Origin: Salipaludibacillus daqingensis
GTDB taxonomy: Bacteria; Bacillota; Bacilli; Bacillales; Salisediminibacteriaceae
Length of the DNA: 64,000 nt
NCBI RefSeq assembly: GCF_029891575.1
Contig: NZ_JARZHF010000009.1
Coordinates: 124,001 to 188,000 of the forward strand
Reading direction: 5' to 3'
The position numbers and the translations under genes are program-made. Positions 17,503 through 26,103 of this stretch are shown piece by piece (position 1 is the stretch's first letter; each line of letters begins with the position of its first letter). The notes under the pieces are model-generated. The model made no database searches. It was not told the DNA's origin and worked only from the letters and a program-made list of their open reading frames with translations.

Positions 17503-17532
17503 GGTCACTTCTCAAATGGAACAGAAGTGACC
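17503..17532 (-). terminator. Terminator after the K+ transporter gene
   Basis: A perfect 10-bp stem GGTCACTTCT/AGAAGTGACC with a 10-nt loop, and a T-rich stretch on the minus strand. Confidence 0.8.
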
Positions 17533-17541
17533 AGATCAGGA

Positions 17542-18882
17542 TTAACCTGTGAAGACATCGCCTTTTGGATAGCGAATGTGACTATACTCCGACTTGGCTA
17601 AAGCAAAAGCCAATGTCACAGGACCAATTCGACCTATTACCATTAAGATAATAATCATTTGTTTCCCCATGAATGACAATTCTTCCGTTAAACCCATGGA
17701 TAATCCAACCGTTCCAAAGGCGGAAAAAGCTTCAAATACAATCCACAAATATGGCGCAGATTCCGTAATCGATAAAAGGAATATGCTCGTTACAACCGCT
17801 GTCAAACTAATAAATACGATTGATAAGGCTCGAATAACGATTTGATTATCAATCTTCCGTTCGAAAATGACTGATTCTTTCCTTGCTCTTAAATAAGAAT
17901 AAACAGCTAACACGATGATAATAAATGTCGTTAACTTTATCCCACTCCCTGTTGATGCACTCCCTGCCCCAATAAACATAAGCAGTAAGAAAAATGTTAT
18001 CGTAGCCGGGTTCATGCTTCCAATATCAATCGTATTAAACCCTGCCGTTCTAGGTGTTACTGCTTGGAAAAAGGAAGCAAACATCTTCTCTATAGATGAT
18101 AAGGAACCTAACGTTGCCGGATTTCCATACTCTAACGCGAAGATGAGCAACATAGCTACTAAATTAATAACCAACGTCCCGGTAAGCATGAGCTTCGTAT
18201 GAAGAGATAGTCTCCGAAATGTTTTTGTGACGATCAAATCATAAATAACCGTAAATCCAATCCCTCCTGTTATAAAAAGAAACGGAATAATAATATTAAC
18301 GACTGGATCACCGACATACTTTGACAAACTGTCGTCCCAAAGGGAAAAACCAGCATTATTAAAAGCAGAGATGGAATGAAACAAACTAGTGAAAAAACCA
18401 AATCCCCATCCATATGTGGGAATCCAATAAAAAGATAGTAAAAGAGTTGCTACGGCTTCAACAGAGAAAGCAAAAATGAATAACACTTTTACAAGTCTAA
18501 TCATCCCTCCTAAAGAAGTTTGATTAAATGACTCTTGGACAAGAACTCGCTCTCTTAAGCCAATTCTTCTTCCTAATGCCAACACGATCATAACGGCAAA
18601 CGTCATTAAACCTAGTCCTCCTATTTTTATAAGAAGCATGATAACAATTTGGCCAAATAACGTGAAGTCAGACCCCGTATCTAAAACAACTAGCCCTGTA
18701 ACCGTCGTAGCTGATGTCGATGTAAACAAAGCATCAATAAGCGAAATTGGATTGTGTGTAGAGATGGGCAAAAGTAACAAGATCGTTCCAATCAAAATCG
18801 TTCCTAAAAAACCGAATGCTAAAAATTGCTGCGGGGACATTCGCCTCGCAGAAGGAATTTTTCTATTAGTTACGTTCATCAT
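17542..18882 (-). CDS. Ktr/Trk-type potassium uptake membrane subunit (KtrB/KtrD-like)
   Basis: A 446-residue channel-like transporter with the four membrane-pore-membrane repeats of the Trk/Ktr/HKT superfamily. Pore-loop segments are visible: SATTVTGLVV, ISAFNNAGFSL, TPRTAGFNTIDI and FSAFGTVGLSMG. The flexible gate region IGAGSASTGSGIK before the fourth repeat is as in KtrB. It conducts K+ (with Na+ coupling in Ktr systems) for turgor and pH control. The regulatory RCK partner (KtrA/KtrC) is not adjacent, as for B. subtilis KtrD. AGGAGA lies 7 bp before the first of two ATGs. I saw no c-di-AMP riboswitch upstream. Confidence 0.88.
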   Translation of the reverse strand: MMNVTNRKIPSARRMSPQQFLAFGFLGTILIGTILLLLPISTHNPISLIDALFTSTSATTVTGLVVLDTGSDFTLFGQIVIMLLIKIGGLGLMTFAVMIVLALGRRIGLRERVLVQESFNQTSLGGMIRLVKVLFIFAFSVEAVATLLLSFYWIPTYGWGFGFFTSLFHSISAFNNAGFSLWDDSLSKYVGDPVVNIIIPFLFITGGIGFTVIYDLIVTKTFRRLSLHTKLMLTGTLVINLVAMLLIFALEYGNPATLGSLSSIEKMFASFFQAVTPRTAGFNTIDIGSMNPATITFFLLLMFIGAGSASTGSGIKLTTFIIIVLAVYSYLRARKESVIFERKIDNQIVIRALSIVFISLTAVVTSIFLLSITESAPYLWIVFEAFSAFGTVGLSMGLTEELSFMGKQMIIILMVIGRIGPVTLAFALAKSEYSHIRYPKGDVFTG

Positions 18883-19163
18883 TTCAACATCTCCTAGGAA
18901 TATAAAAACGGACTACGGCTGTCTAAAACTATTAAATCAGTTCAATCATTTATTGTTTCAGATTTTCTCTCCATTTGGATAAACAAAATTTACTCCTGTT
19001 CTCATCGTTTGTCAATAGATAGATTTATTTGGAAATGATCCGGAAATTTGTTTCGTGGTTTCTTTACGTCTTTTTCTTTTATAACCGATTTACTTTGCTA
19101 AAAGAAGGGGATCAGCTATATACTTAATACATTAGAATCTTTACATAATGAAAGGATGATTCC

Positions 19164-20342
19164 ATGGATTTTTTCGAACAAAACATCGATCGTCGCAACA
19201 CCGCTTCCGTTAAATGGGAACGGACAAAAGAAGTATTCAAAACTGAGCAAGACGTTCTTCCAATGTGGGTTGCGGATATGGATTTCCGCCCACCAGAAGC
19301 AGTAACAACTGCATTACAAGAGCGAGTTGAACACGGAATTTTTGGCTACACATTCATTGGAGACAATGTGAGCAAGGCAATCTGCTCTTGGATGAGAAAA
19401 AGGCATGGGTGGACAGTAGAGAAAGAATGGATTCAATATAGCCCCGGTGTCGTTCCTTCGATAGGTAAAATTATACAAGCACTGACTGATCCAGGGGACA
19501 AAATACTCGTCCAGTCTCCAGTTTATCCACCGTTCTTTTCAATGATTAAATCAAATGATCGAGTTGTTGAGAACTGTCCACTCGTTAAATCTGATCATCA
19601 ATATGATATTGATTTTAACGCATTCGAACAGTCTTTAAAAAATGGTGTTAAATTATTTCTTCTTTGTCATCCTCACAATCCAACAGGAAGAGTTTGGAAA
19701 GAGGATGAATTACGGAAAATGGCTGAATTGTGTGTCGCCCATGATGTTGTTATCGTTTCAGATGAGATTCATTCCGACCTCATCCTTAAACCACACAAAC
19801 ATATTCCTATCGCTTCTCTCTCAGACGAGATAGGCGAGCAAACGATCACTTTAGTTGCACCAAGTAAAACATTTAATTTAGCTGGATTACAATCATCTGC
19901 TATTATTAGTTCCAATAATTCTTTCCGTAAAAAAATAACATCGATTGATCAACAACAAGGCGCATTCACATTAAATGCCTTTGGTATCATTGCTATGGAA
20001 GCAGCATACCTACATGGAGAAGAATGGTTAGAAGAACTTCTCACTTATCTTGAAGGAAATATTGCCACTGTTAAAAACTATTTAGTTGAACATATTCCAT
20101 CATTGTCGTTGGTCGAACCTGAAGCAACTTATTTACTTTGGATTGATTGCCGAAAACTGGGACTTTCTGATGCAAAGATTAATCACTTATTTGTGGAAGA
20201 AGGAAAAGTGGGATTCAATCCTGGACCTAGTTTTGGTAAAGGCGGCGAAGGGTTCGTTCGAATGAACGTAGCTTGTCCTCGTGCTACTGTTGAAGAAGGG
20301 CTAAAGCGAATGAAAAAAGCGCTGAAATCATCAAACGAATAA
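19164..20342 (+). CDS. patB: MalY/PatB-type PLP aminotransferase (C-S lyase)
   Basis: A 392-residue fold-type I PLP enzyme. MWVADMDFRPP, VQSPVYPPFF and HPHNPTGRVW match the MalY/PatB subgroup, and the PLP Schiff-base lysine is Lys235 in APSKTFNLAGLQ. Members cleave cystathionine or other C-S substrates; MalY also modulates maltose regulation in E. coli. It sits next to a maltodextrin locus, but its own transcript ends at a terminator and it is not co-oriented with the sugar genes. A degraded second copy of its 3' end lies at 21894-21975. Confidence 0.85.
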   Translation: MDFFEQNIDRRNTASVKWERTKEVFKTEQDVLPMWVADMDFRPPEAVTTALQERVEHGIFGYTFIGDNVSKAICSWMRKRHGWTVEKEWIQYSPGVVPSIGKIIQALTDPGDKILVQSPVYPPFFSMIKSNDRVVENCPLVKSDHQYDIDFNAFEQSLKNGVKLFLLCHPHNPTGRVWKEDELRKMAELCVAHDVVIVSDEIHSDLILKPHKHIPIASLSDEIGEQTITLVAPSKTFNLAGLQSSAIISSNNSFRKKITSIDQQQGAFTLNAFGIIAMEAAYLHGEEWLEELLTYLEGNIATVKNYLVEHIPSLSLVEPEATYLLWIDCRKLGLSDAKINHLFVEEGKVGFNPGPSFGKGGEGFVRMNVACPRATVEEGLKRMKKALKSSNE

Positions 20343-20347
20343 AAAAT

Positions 20348-20386
20348 AAATCCGCATCCCTGTAGAAATAGGTTTGCGGATTTTTT
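20348..20386 (+). terminator. Terminator after patB/malY
   Basis: AAATCCGCA/TGCGGATTT stem followed by six Ts. A decayed copy exists at 21941-21975. Confidence 0.85.
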
Positions 20387-20395
20387 AGTACTATG

Positions 20396-21700
20396 TTATT
20401 GATTCATGACAGAAATGGACTCTTCGATTTGGTCAACTGCTTCTTCTAAAACTTCTCTAGGATCATCACCTTGAGCAATGAAGTTTAACGCGTCTGCCAT
20501 CGGCTCCCACACAAGAGCCATTTCTGGAACATTAGGCATCGGTTCAGCGACTTGAATTTGTTCGAGAACAGGTGCCATAAATTCATCCTCAATGATAGAA
20601 TCGTTATGAGCAGGTAATTCATTAGCTATATCAAAATACGTTTCCCCATTTTCAGCATTTGTCATGTATAGAGCTAATTCGGTTGCCCAATAGTCATAAT
20701 CAGAATAATAGCTCACTAACCAACCTTTATTTCCAGAAAACGAGTTCAAAGGTTGACCATCCCATGCTGGTAATGGAGAAATGGCTAAGCTGTCTCCAAT
20801 TGCTTCTCTGTAATCAGCAATCGCCCAAGGGCCTGTTACGGCCATGCCCACATTTCCTTCGACAAATAATCCGTTTAAAATATCCATGTCTACTCCTGCA
20901 GGAATAAGTCCTTCTTCGTACCACGATTGTATTTCCTCTGCGCCTTCAATGGCACCCTCAGAATCTAATCCAATATCATCCGTATTAAAAATACCATCAT
21001 CGTCTTGATCAAAAATGTATCCGCCTGGTCCTGTTAAAAATGGATACGTAAAATAAAAATCAGCAGCAGTGATCATAAAACCGTATTGTTCATCATGCGT
21101 AGCTTCTTTCGCTTTTTCCAATAATTCTTCCATCGTTTCAGGTGCTTCTTCGATAATATCCGTATTTCTGAATAAAACATATGTTTCAACTACTGCTGGA
21201 ATGCCATACTGAATACCTTCGTAGCTAAACGACGTAACCGCTTCTTCGTTATATTGGTCCAAGCGATCTTGTTGTTCTTCCGTAAGGTCTAATTCAGCTG
21301 CTAATCCTTGTAAATGAATATTCCCCATATGATCATGAGGGGAATAGAATAAATCTGGACCTAGTCCTTGAGGGGCATCTAGAGATAACCCTTCTAGCTG
21401 ATCGGCCATAGAATATGGAACCATCTCAACATCAATTCCGTACTCTTCCGTAAATCCTGTTGTAATTTCTTCATATGCATCCATCTGTACATCATCATCA
21501 TGCACCCATATCGTTAACGCCTCTGGTTTTTCTGGAGCATCTGATGTTAACTGTTCATTAGAATCAATATTAGAAGTTGAGTCATTCATAGCTTCATCAA
21601 TTACCTCCCCTTCCCCTTCACCATCCCCTGAACAAGCGCTTAATACAACAAAAATTAACATGACGATTAGAAAACTTAACGCTTTTTTAAATCTGAACAA
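20396..21700 (-). CDS. Maltodextrin-type ABC solute-binding lipoprotein, copy 1
   Basis: A 434-residue extracellular solute-binding protein. TTG start 7 bp after GAGGAGG; signal peptide with lipobox LSACS (Cys23). A ~35-residue acidic linker is followed by the MalE-like domain (ALTIWVHDDDVQMDAYEEIT; GPWAIADYREAIG; PMPNVPEMALVWEPMADAL), the last being the conserved C-terminal signature of maltose/cyclodextrin-binding proteins. It is clearly paralogous to the protein at 24560-25825. No MalF/MalG permeases or ATPase are in the window, so they must be elsewhere. A perfect LacI-type operator and a cre precede it. Confidence 0.88.
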   Translation of the reverse strand: MFRFKKALSFLIVMLIFVVLSACSGDGEGEGEVIDEAMNDSTSNIDSNEQLTSDAPEKPEALTIWVHDDDVQMDAYEEITTGFTEEYGIDVEMVPYSMADQLEGLSLDAPQGLGPDLFYSPHDHMGNIHLQGLAAELDLTEEQQDRLDQYNEEAVTSFSYEGIQYGIPAVVETYVLFRNTDIIEEAPETMEELLEKAKEATHDEQYGFMITAADFYFTYPFLTGPGGYIFDQDDDGIFNTDDIGLDSEGAIEGAEEIQSWYEEGLIPAGVDMDILNGLFVEGNVGMAVTGPWAIADYREAIGDSLAISPLPAWDGQPLNSFSGNKGWLVSYYSDYDYWATELALYMTNAENGETYFDIANELPAHNDSIIEDEFMAPVLEQIQVAEPMPNVPEMALVWEPMADALNFIAQGDDPREVLEEAVDQIEESISVMNQ

Positions 21701-21719
21701 TTCTGTTCCTCCTCTTTTT

Positions 21720-21737
21720 TGATTAAACGTTTAATCA
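21720..21737 (-). promoter_or_regulatory. LacI-family operator, copy 1
   Basis: TGATTAAACGTTTAATCA, a perfect 18-bp palindrome with a central ACGT, lies between the promoter region and the ribosome binding site of binding-protein gene 1. The identical sequence precedes copy 2. Confidence 0.85.
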
Positions 21738-21775
21738 TATGATATAATTGAATTCTAACACAGAGAGTTTTCATC

Positions 21776-21789
21776 TGCAAGCGTTATCA
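21776..21789 (-). promoter_or_regulatory. Catabolite-responsive element (cre), copy 1
   Basis: TGCAAGCGTTATCA fits the CcpA consensus TGNAANCGNWNNCW at every position. It lies upstream of the operator and the putative -35. Confidence 0.7.
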
Positions 21790-21836
21790 TTTATTTTAAT
21801 TATAATAAGTTTTTTCCAACTTTTTTGGGTAATCAT

Positions 21837-22001
21837 ACTTAGGAGTGTAAGTGAAGGAAGTGATCTGATTAGAAAACCCAAATATTAAATTACAGAAGGA
21901 CTAAAGTGACTGAAAGACGCACTAAATTCATAAAACGAAGAAATCCGCAAACCTGTAGATTAGGTTTGCAGATTTAATTCGTAGCTAAACGACGTAACTG
22001 C
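21837..22001 (+). pseudogene. Scar of a tandem duplication: fragments of lacI start, malY end plus terminator, and binding-protein gene
   Basis: Three fragments lie end to end. 21837-21889 matches 26072-26124 (leader and first codons of the LacI gene) at 46/53 positions, with the TTG start decayed to TTA. 21894-21939 matches 20294-20339 (last codons of malY) at 37/46 and continues into a decayed copy of its terminator to 21975. 21978-22001 matches 21218-21241, inside binding-protein gene 1, at 23/24. Counts are by hand and gap-free. The order fits a former extra copy of lacI-malY-binding protein that was mostly deleted. Confidence 0.75.
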
Positions 22002-22052
22002 GGGGGCAACTAAACGAACACTCTAATACTATTGTCATAGTATTCGCCAAGA

Positions 22053-24419
22053 CTAAATACTTAAATCAACGACTGTACACCCATTTTCTATTGTCATTGA
22101 AGATGTTACATCTACCCCATTGTAGATTGCTTTTTCATATGTGACATCACTATGTATGACTATTGACCGCTGATCCATTGATGGACGAAATGTTCCCTCC
22201 ACGTTGGAGACCAATTCAATCATGCTCTCACTCAATTTAACTTGAATCCGATATAACTCATAGTCACCTTCTTCATAAGAGGTAGTTTCACCATTATCAT
22301 CATATGCTTCGTAAGTCACTTTATCTTCGTTACTAGGATAAACATGAAGCTGCCAGTCCGTTTCTTGTTGTTTTGTATTCGCTTTAATGCTTCCATGTGC
22401 AATAGCGGAACCTTGCTTGATAAAAACAGGGATAATATCAAAGTCAGCATAAACAAGGTGATGTCTATTCCCATCAAATACATCCTCTGTCCAATAATTG
22501 ATCCATTTTCCTTCAGGTAAATAAACAACACGGTGTTTTGTGTCTGGAGTCATAATTGGGGCCACAATTGTATTTTCTCCAATCAAAAATTGATCAAATA
22601 AATGGTGTGTCTCTTTATCATTTGGATACTCTAGCACAAGAGGTCGCATCACTGGTAAGCCAGTTTTATGGGCTTCATAGAACCATTTATAAAACTCAGG
22701 AAACCATTGGTAGCGCAATTGAATGTATTTCTTAACAATTATCTCCGTCTGCTCTCCAAATACCCATGGCTCTTGGCGAATTGTATCGGCCGCACTATGG
22801 TTTCGAAAAAATGGTGTAAACGCGCCAAACTGTGTCCATCTAGCTAAAAGTTGGCCATTCGTGTCATGAGCAAACCCACCTATATCAGATCCACAGAAAG
22901 CTACGCCTGACATTCCTAAATTCATACACATAGGAACAGCCAACTGAAGGTGCTCCCAAAAGCTTCGATTATCCCCTGTCCATACTGCAGCATAACGCTG
23001 GATTCCGGAATAACCAGCCCTTGTCACCAAAAAAGTTCGTTTCGAATCAAGATTTTTTTTCATTCCTTCAAAAGTAGCTTTTCCCATCAGAAATCCGTAT
23101 AAATTGTGTAACTCATTATGTGTTTTAGGATTTCCCTCATTGTCATGTACTACCTTCAAATCCATCGTCATTGTTTCATTAAAAACTGCTGGCTCATTCA
23201 TGTCATTCCAAATACCCTCAATTCCGATGTCTGTGTAATACTGATGAAGATTCCCCCACCACCGACCTACTGTCTCGCTTGTAAAATCTGGGAATGCACT
23301 TTTACCTGGCCACACATTACCATAGAAGACCGATCCGTCAAGGAATTTACTGAACTTATTCTTTCGCATCCCTTCTTGATAGACAGGATAATTAGGATCC
23401 TCTTTTACACCTGGATCCACTATAGGGACAACATGAATTCCTTTTGTTTTCAACGTTTCAACCATTTTTTTAGGATTAGGGAAACGACCCTCATCAAACG
23501 TAAACACTCTATATCCATCCATATAGTGGATATCTAAATATATCGCATCCAATGGAATATTCTTTTCTTCAAATTTATCAACGACTTCCATTACCTCTGC
23601 TTCTGTTTCATAGCTAAATCTCGACTGATGATAACCAATCGCCCATTTTGGTGGCAGAGGCATTCTTCCAGTTAACCACGTATATTGTTGGATCGCATCT
23701 TTCAGCGTTGGTCCAGCAAATACATAATAGTCTAAAGCCCCTGTCTCATTGTGAAAATAATAGGATCCTTTGTCCTCTTTCATATTGAAATGAGTTTTAC
23801 CTGGATTGTCGAAAAAAAGCCCAAAGGCAAGACTTTCTCTTAACGTTAAAAAAAACGGAATTGACTGATATAAAGGATCCGTCTCAGGATTGTGTGGGGC
23901 ATACACATCTGTATTCCACATCGTCATTTTCTCACCTTTTTTATCTAAAAACCCTGTCTTCTCACCAAATCCATAATATCGATCTTGATCGTGTGCTTGT
24001 TTAAAATTAACGAGGTCACCTTGAAAATTATAGGCTAGTCCTTTATCTGACTCTGCTAGCAATGACTCACCATTCGTATTAGAAATGTTAATACGAAATG
24101 GTGACATATTTCCTTCTACAATCAGTTTTTCAGTTTGCATTTTCCACATATGTTCAGTGTGTTCAAACGTAAATAATCCTTTTTTAGATTGCTGAGTAAC
24201 AGCCTGTGTGGGCAGGGGAACTACATTGTTTCTAGCATAAGTTACCCGAACCACTTCTTCATGATAAAACTGAATATGAACAGTTCCACCTTCACAACAA
24301 AAGGTAACGACTCCGTCATCCGACTGTACGTCTTTTACTCTTCCAATATCTTTTAATACTCGTTTATTCTCTTTATTGTTATTTCCTGGATGAATAGCAA
24401 AACTTGTATTCTGTAGCAC
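22053..24419 (-). CDS. Glycoside hydrolase family 31 alpha-glucosidase
   Basis: A 788-residue intracellular enzyme without a signal peptide; it probably hydrolyses imported maltodextrin or isomalto-oligosaccharides. The GH31 nucleophile lies in GIWNDMNEP (near residue 405) and the acid/base Asp in WTGDNRSFWEHL. The substrate-pocket segments DAIYLDIHYMDGYRVFTFD and RPLVLEYPND are also present. Family-normal length. GTG start about 10 bp after GGGAGGG. It lies downstream of binding-protein gene 2 (135-bp gap, no clear terminator between), so the operator and cre of that gene may drive it too. Confidence 0.9.
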   Translation of the reverse strand: MLQNTSFAIHPGNNNKENKRVLKDIGRVKDVQSDDGVVTFCCEGGTVHIQFYHEEVVRVTYARNNVVPLPTQAVTQQSKKGLFTFEHTEHMWKMQTEKLIVEGNMSPFRINISNTNGESLLAESDKGLAYNFQGDLVNFKQAHDQDRYYGFGEKTGFLDKKGEKMTMWNTDVYAPHNPETDPLYQSIPFFLTLRESLAFGLFFDNPGKTHFNMKEDKGSYYFHNETGALDYYVFAGPTLKDAIQQYTWLTGRMPLPPKWAIGYHQSRFSYETEAEVMEVVDKFEEKNIPLDAIYLDIHYMDGYRVFTFDEGRFPNPKKMVETLKTKGIHVVPIVDPGVKEDPNYPVYQEGMRKNKFSKFLDGSVFYGNVWPGKSAFPDFTSETVGRWWGNLHQYYTDIGIEGIWNDMNEPAVFNETMTMDLKVVHDNEGNPKTHNELHNLYGFLMGKATFEGMKKNLDSKRTFLVTRAGYSGIQRYAAVWTGDNRSFWEHLQLAVPMCMNLGMSGVAFCGSDIGGFAHDTNGQLLARWTQFGAFTPFFRNHSAADTIRQEPWVFGEQTEIIVKKYIQLRYQWFPEFYKWFYEAHKTGLPVMRPLVLEYPNDKETHHLFDQFLIGENTIVAPIMTPDTKHRVVYLPEGKWINYWTEDVFDGNRHHLVYADFDIIPVFIKQGSAIAHGSIKANTKQQETDWQLHVYPSNEDKVTYEAYDDNGETTSYEEGDYELYRIQVKLSESMIELVSNVEGTFRPSMDQRSIVIHSDVTYEKAIYNGVDVTSSMTIENGCTVVDLSI

Positions 24420-24559
24420 GATATGATATCCCTCCCATGTATGTGTAACTTTACATCAATATAATACAATTAATGAGCAGAAATGGCAGACCAATTGATA
24501 CGATCTGCCGGCAATTTCTATCATTATTAACATGAAACTTACTTTAAAAACGAAATCTC

Positions 24560-25825
24560 TTATTCTCCTCGTGCAAGTCTGATTTCACTTTCTATAACTT
24601 CTACAGCTTCTTCTAAAACCTCTCTGACATCTTCACCTTGAGAGATAAATTGACCAGCATCTGCCATCGGATCCCATACGTGAGATAGTTCAGCTACGTT
24701 TGGCATAGGTTCACCATAAATAATTTGTTCACCAAAACCAGAAGCTAACGGATCATCAGCAATATCTCCACCTTCTAATAATGCTTCATATGGAGGCATT
24801 TCTCCAGTTTGATTATAATAATATTGAGCAGATTCTTCACTAGTTAAATGTAAAGCTAATTTCGAGGCCCATTCAGGATTTTCGCTATACTCAGATAGCA
24901 TCCAACCTTTAACACCTATGAAGGAAGTAGGTTCCTCATCGTTATTTAATTTCGGTAGAGGAGCAACTCCTAAGCTTTCACCTAATGCATCTCTGTAGTC
25001 CGATATTGCCCACGGTCCATCGAAAACAGCCGCAACGCTCCCTTGACTAAACAATCCCCCAACAATATCCCCATCGACACCAATAGGCAGATACCCTTTG
25101 TCAAACCAACTTTGAATTAGTTCACCACCTTGAATTGCACCATCATTATCAAGACCAATATCGTAAATATCAAAAATCCCTTCCTCATCTTGCCCAAAGA
25201 CATATCCACCGTAACCACCTAAAAACGCATAGTCAAAATAAAAATTTCCTGCATCGTAAAGAAATCCATACTGATCAACTGAGGAATCCGTATGCTCTTC
25301 TGCAATTATTTCAAGCTCTTCTATTGTTGATGGCGCTTCCTCAATTAAATCTTGGTTATAAAACATAGCATACGTTTCAACGACTAATGGCAAGCCATAA
25401 AGTTCTCCTTCATATTTCAAAGCTTCTAGTGAGCTTTCCGTATAATCTTGTAAATCATCTTCGTCAACCATAATAGGTTGAACGAGACCCTGAATAGACA
25501 AATCTCCTACACCCGGTTGAAAAAACAAATCAGGCCCTTGCCCAGAAGGTCCATCTAAAGAAATAGCCTCTGTTTGATCAAGCATTCCAAAAGGCGTTAC
25601 TTCTACCTCAATTCCTGTCTCTTCTGTAAATTCCTCTGCCAAGACTTCCACAGCTTCTAGTTGACTTGCTTCATCATTTGCCCAAACTTCTAAAACTTCT
25701 GGTATTTCATTCCCACTTGATTCATTAGTTGCATTTGAATTACCCTCTCCATCACTTTCCCCAGTGCACGCTGCAAGAAGTGTACTTAATGATAATAATA
25801 AAACAAGATTCTTTTTAACTTTCAT
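24560..25825 (-). CDS. Maltodextrin-type ABC solute-binding lipoprotein, copy 2
   Basis: 421 residues, signal peptide with lipobox LAACT (Cys20), a short Ser/Asn/Glu linker, then the same fold as the protein at 20396-21700. Shared landmarks are GPDLFFQP, EAPSTIEELE, GGYVFGQDEEGIF, FDGPWAISDYRDALGE and PMPNVAELSHVWDPMADA. It delivers oligosaccharide to a membrane permease, but no permease gene is present here. It is the promoter-proximal gene before the GH31 enzyme and is divergent from the LacI regulator. Ligand preference may differ from copy 1. Confidence 0.88.
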   Translation of the reverse strand: MKVKKNLVLLLSLSTLLAACTGESDGEGNSNATNESSGNEIPEVLEVWANDEASQLEAVEVLAEEFTEETGIEVEVTPFGMLDQTEAISLDGPSGQGPDLFFQPGVGDLSIQGLVQPIMVDEDDLQDYTESSLEALKYEGELYGLPLVVETYAMFYNQDLIEEAPSTIEELEIIAEEHTDSSVDQYGFLYDAGNFYFDYAFLGGYGGYVFGQDEEGIFDIYDIGLDNDGAIQGGELIQSWFDKGYLPIGVDGDIVGGLFSQGSVAAVFDGPWAISDYRDALGESLGVAPLPKLNNDEEPTSFIGVKGWMLSEYSENPEWASKLALHLTSEESAQYYYNQTGEMPPYEALLEGGDIADDPLASGFGEQIIYGEPMPNVAELSHVWDPMADAGQFISQGEDVREVLEEAVEVIESEIRLARGE

Positions 25826-25840
25826 GTTTATTCCCCCTTC

Positions 25841-25858
25841 TGATTAAACGTTTAATCA
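25841..25858 (-). promoter_or_regulatory. LacI-family operator, copy 2
   Basis: TGATTAAACGTTTAATCA, identical to the site at 21720-21737, lies between the promoter and ribosome binding site of binding-protein gene 2 and faces the LacI gene. Confidence 0.85.
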
Positions 25859-25888
25859 ACATTCATACTAACAGTTAAATAAATTATT

Positions 25889-25902
25889 TGCAATCGTTTT
25901 CA
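25889..25902 (-). promoter_or_regulatory. Catabolite-responsive element (cre), copy 2
   Basis: TGCAATCGTTTTCA fits TGNAANCGNWNNCW fully, at nearly the same distance from the operator as in copy 1. Confidence 0.7.
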
Positions 25903-26103
25903 TTATTTTTTTCTAACTGAATTTCAACTGCTACATACTTAATTAGTGAAATTGGTTCATGAAAGGATGATATTTTTAAGACAAGGCAAGTTGTTCTACT
26001 CATGTGGGTCACATTTATAATTACTGTTTCAGGAATTTTTAACTTTTAATACGTCGTTTTAGTATAATAACACTAAGGAATGTAATTGAAGGAAGTGATT
26101 TGA

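Noticed and set aside
18883-19020. c-di-AMP (ydaO-type) riboswitch ahead of the K+ transporter
   Set aside because: None of the conserved riboswitch segments could be found in the leader on the minus strand.
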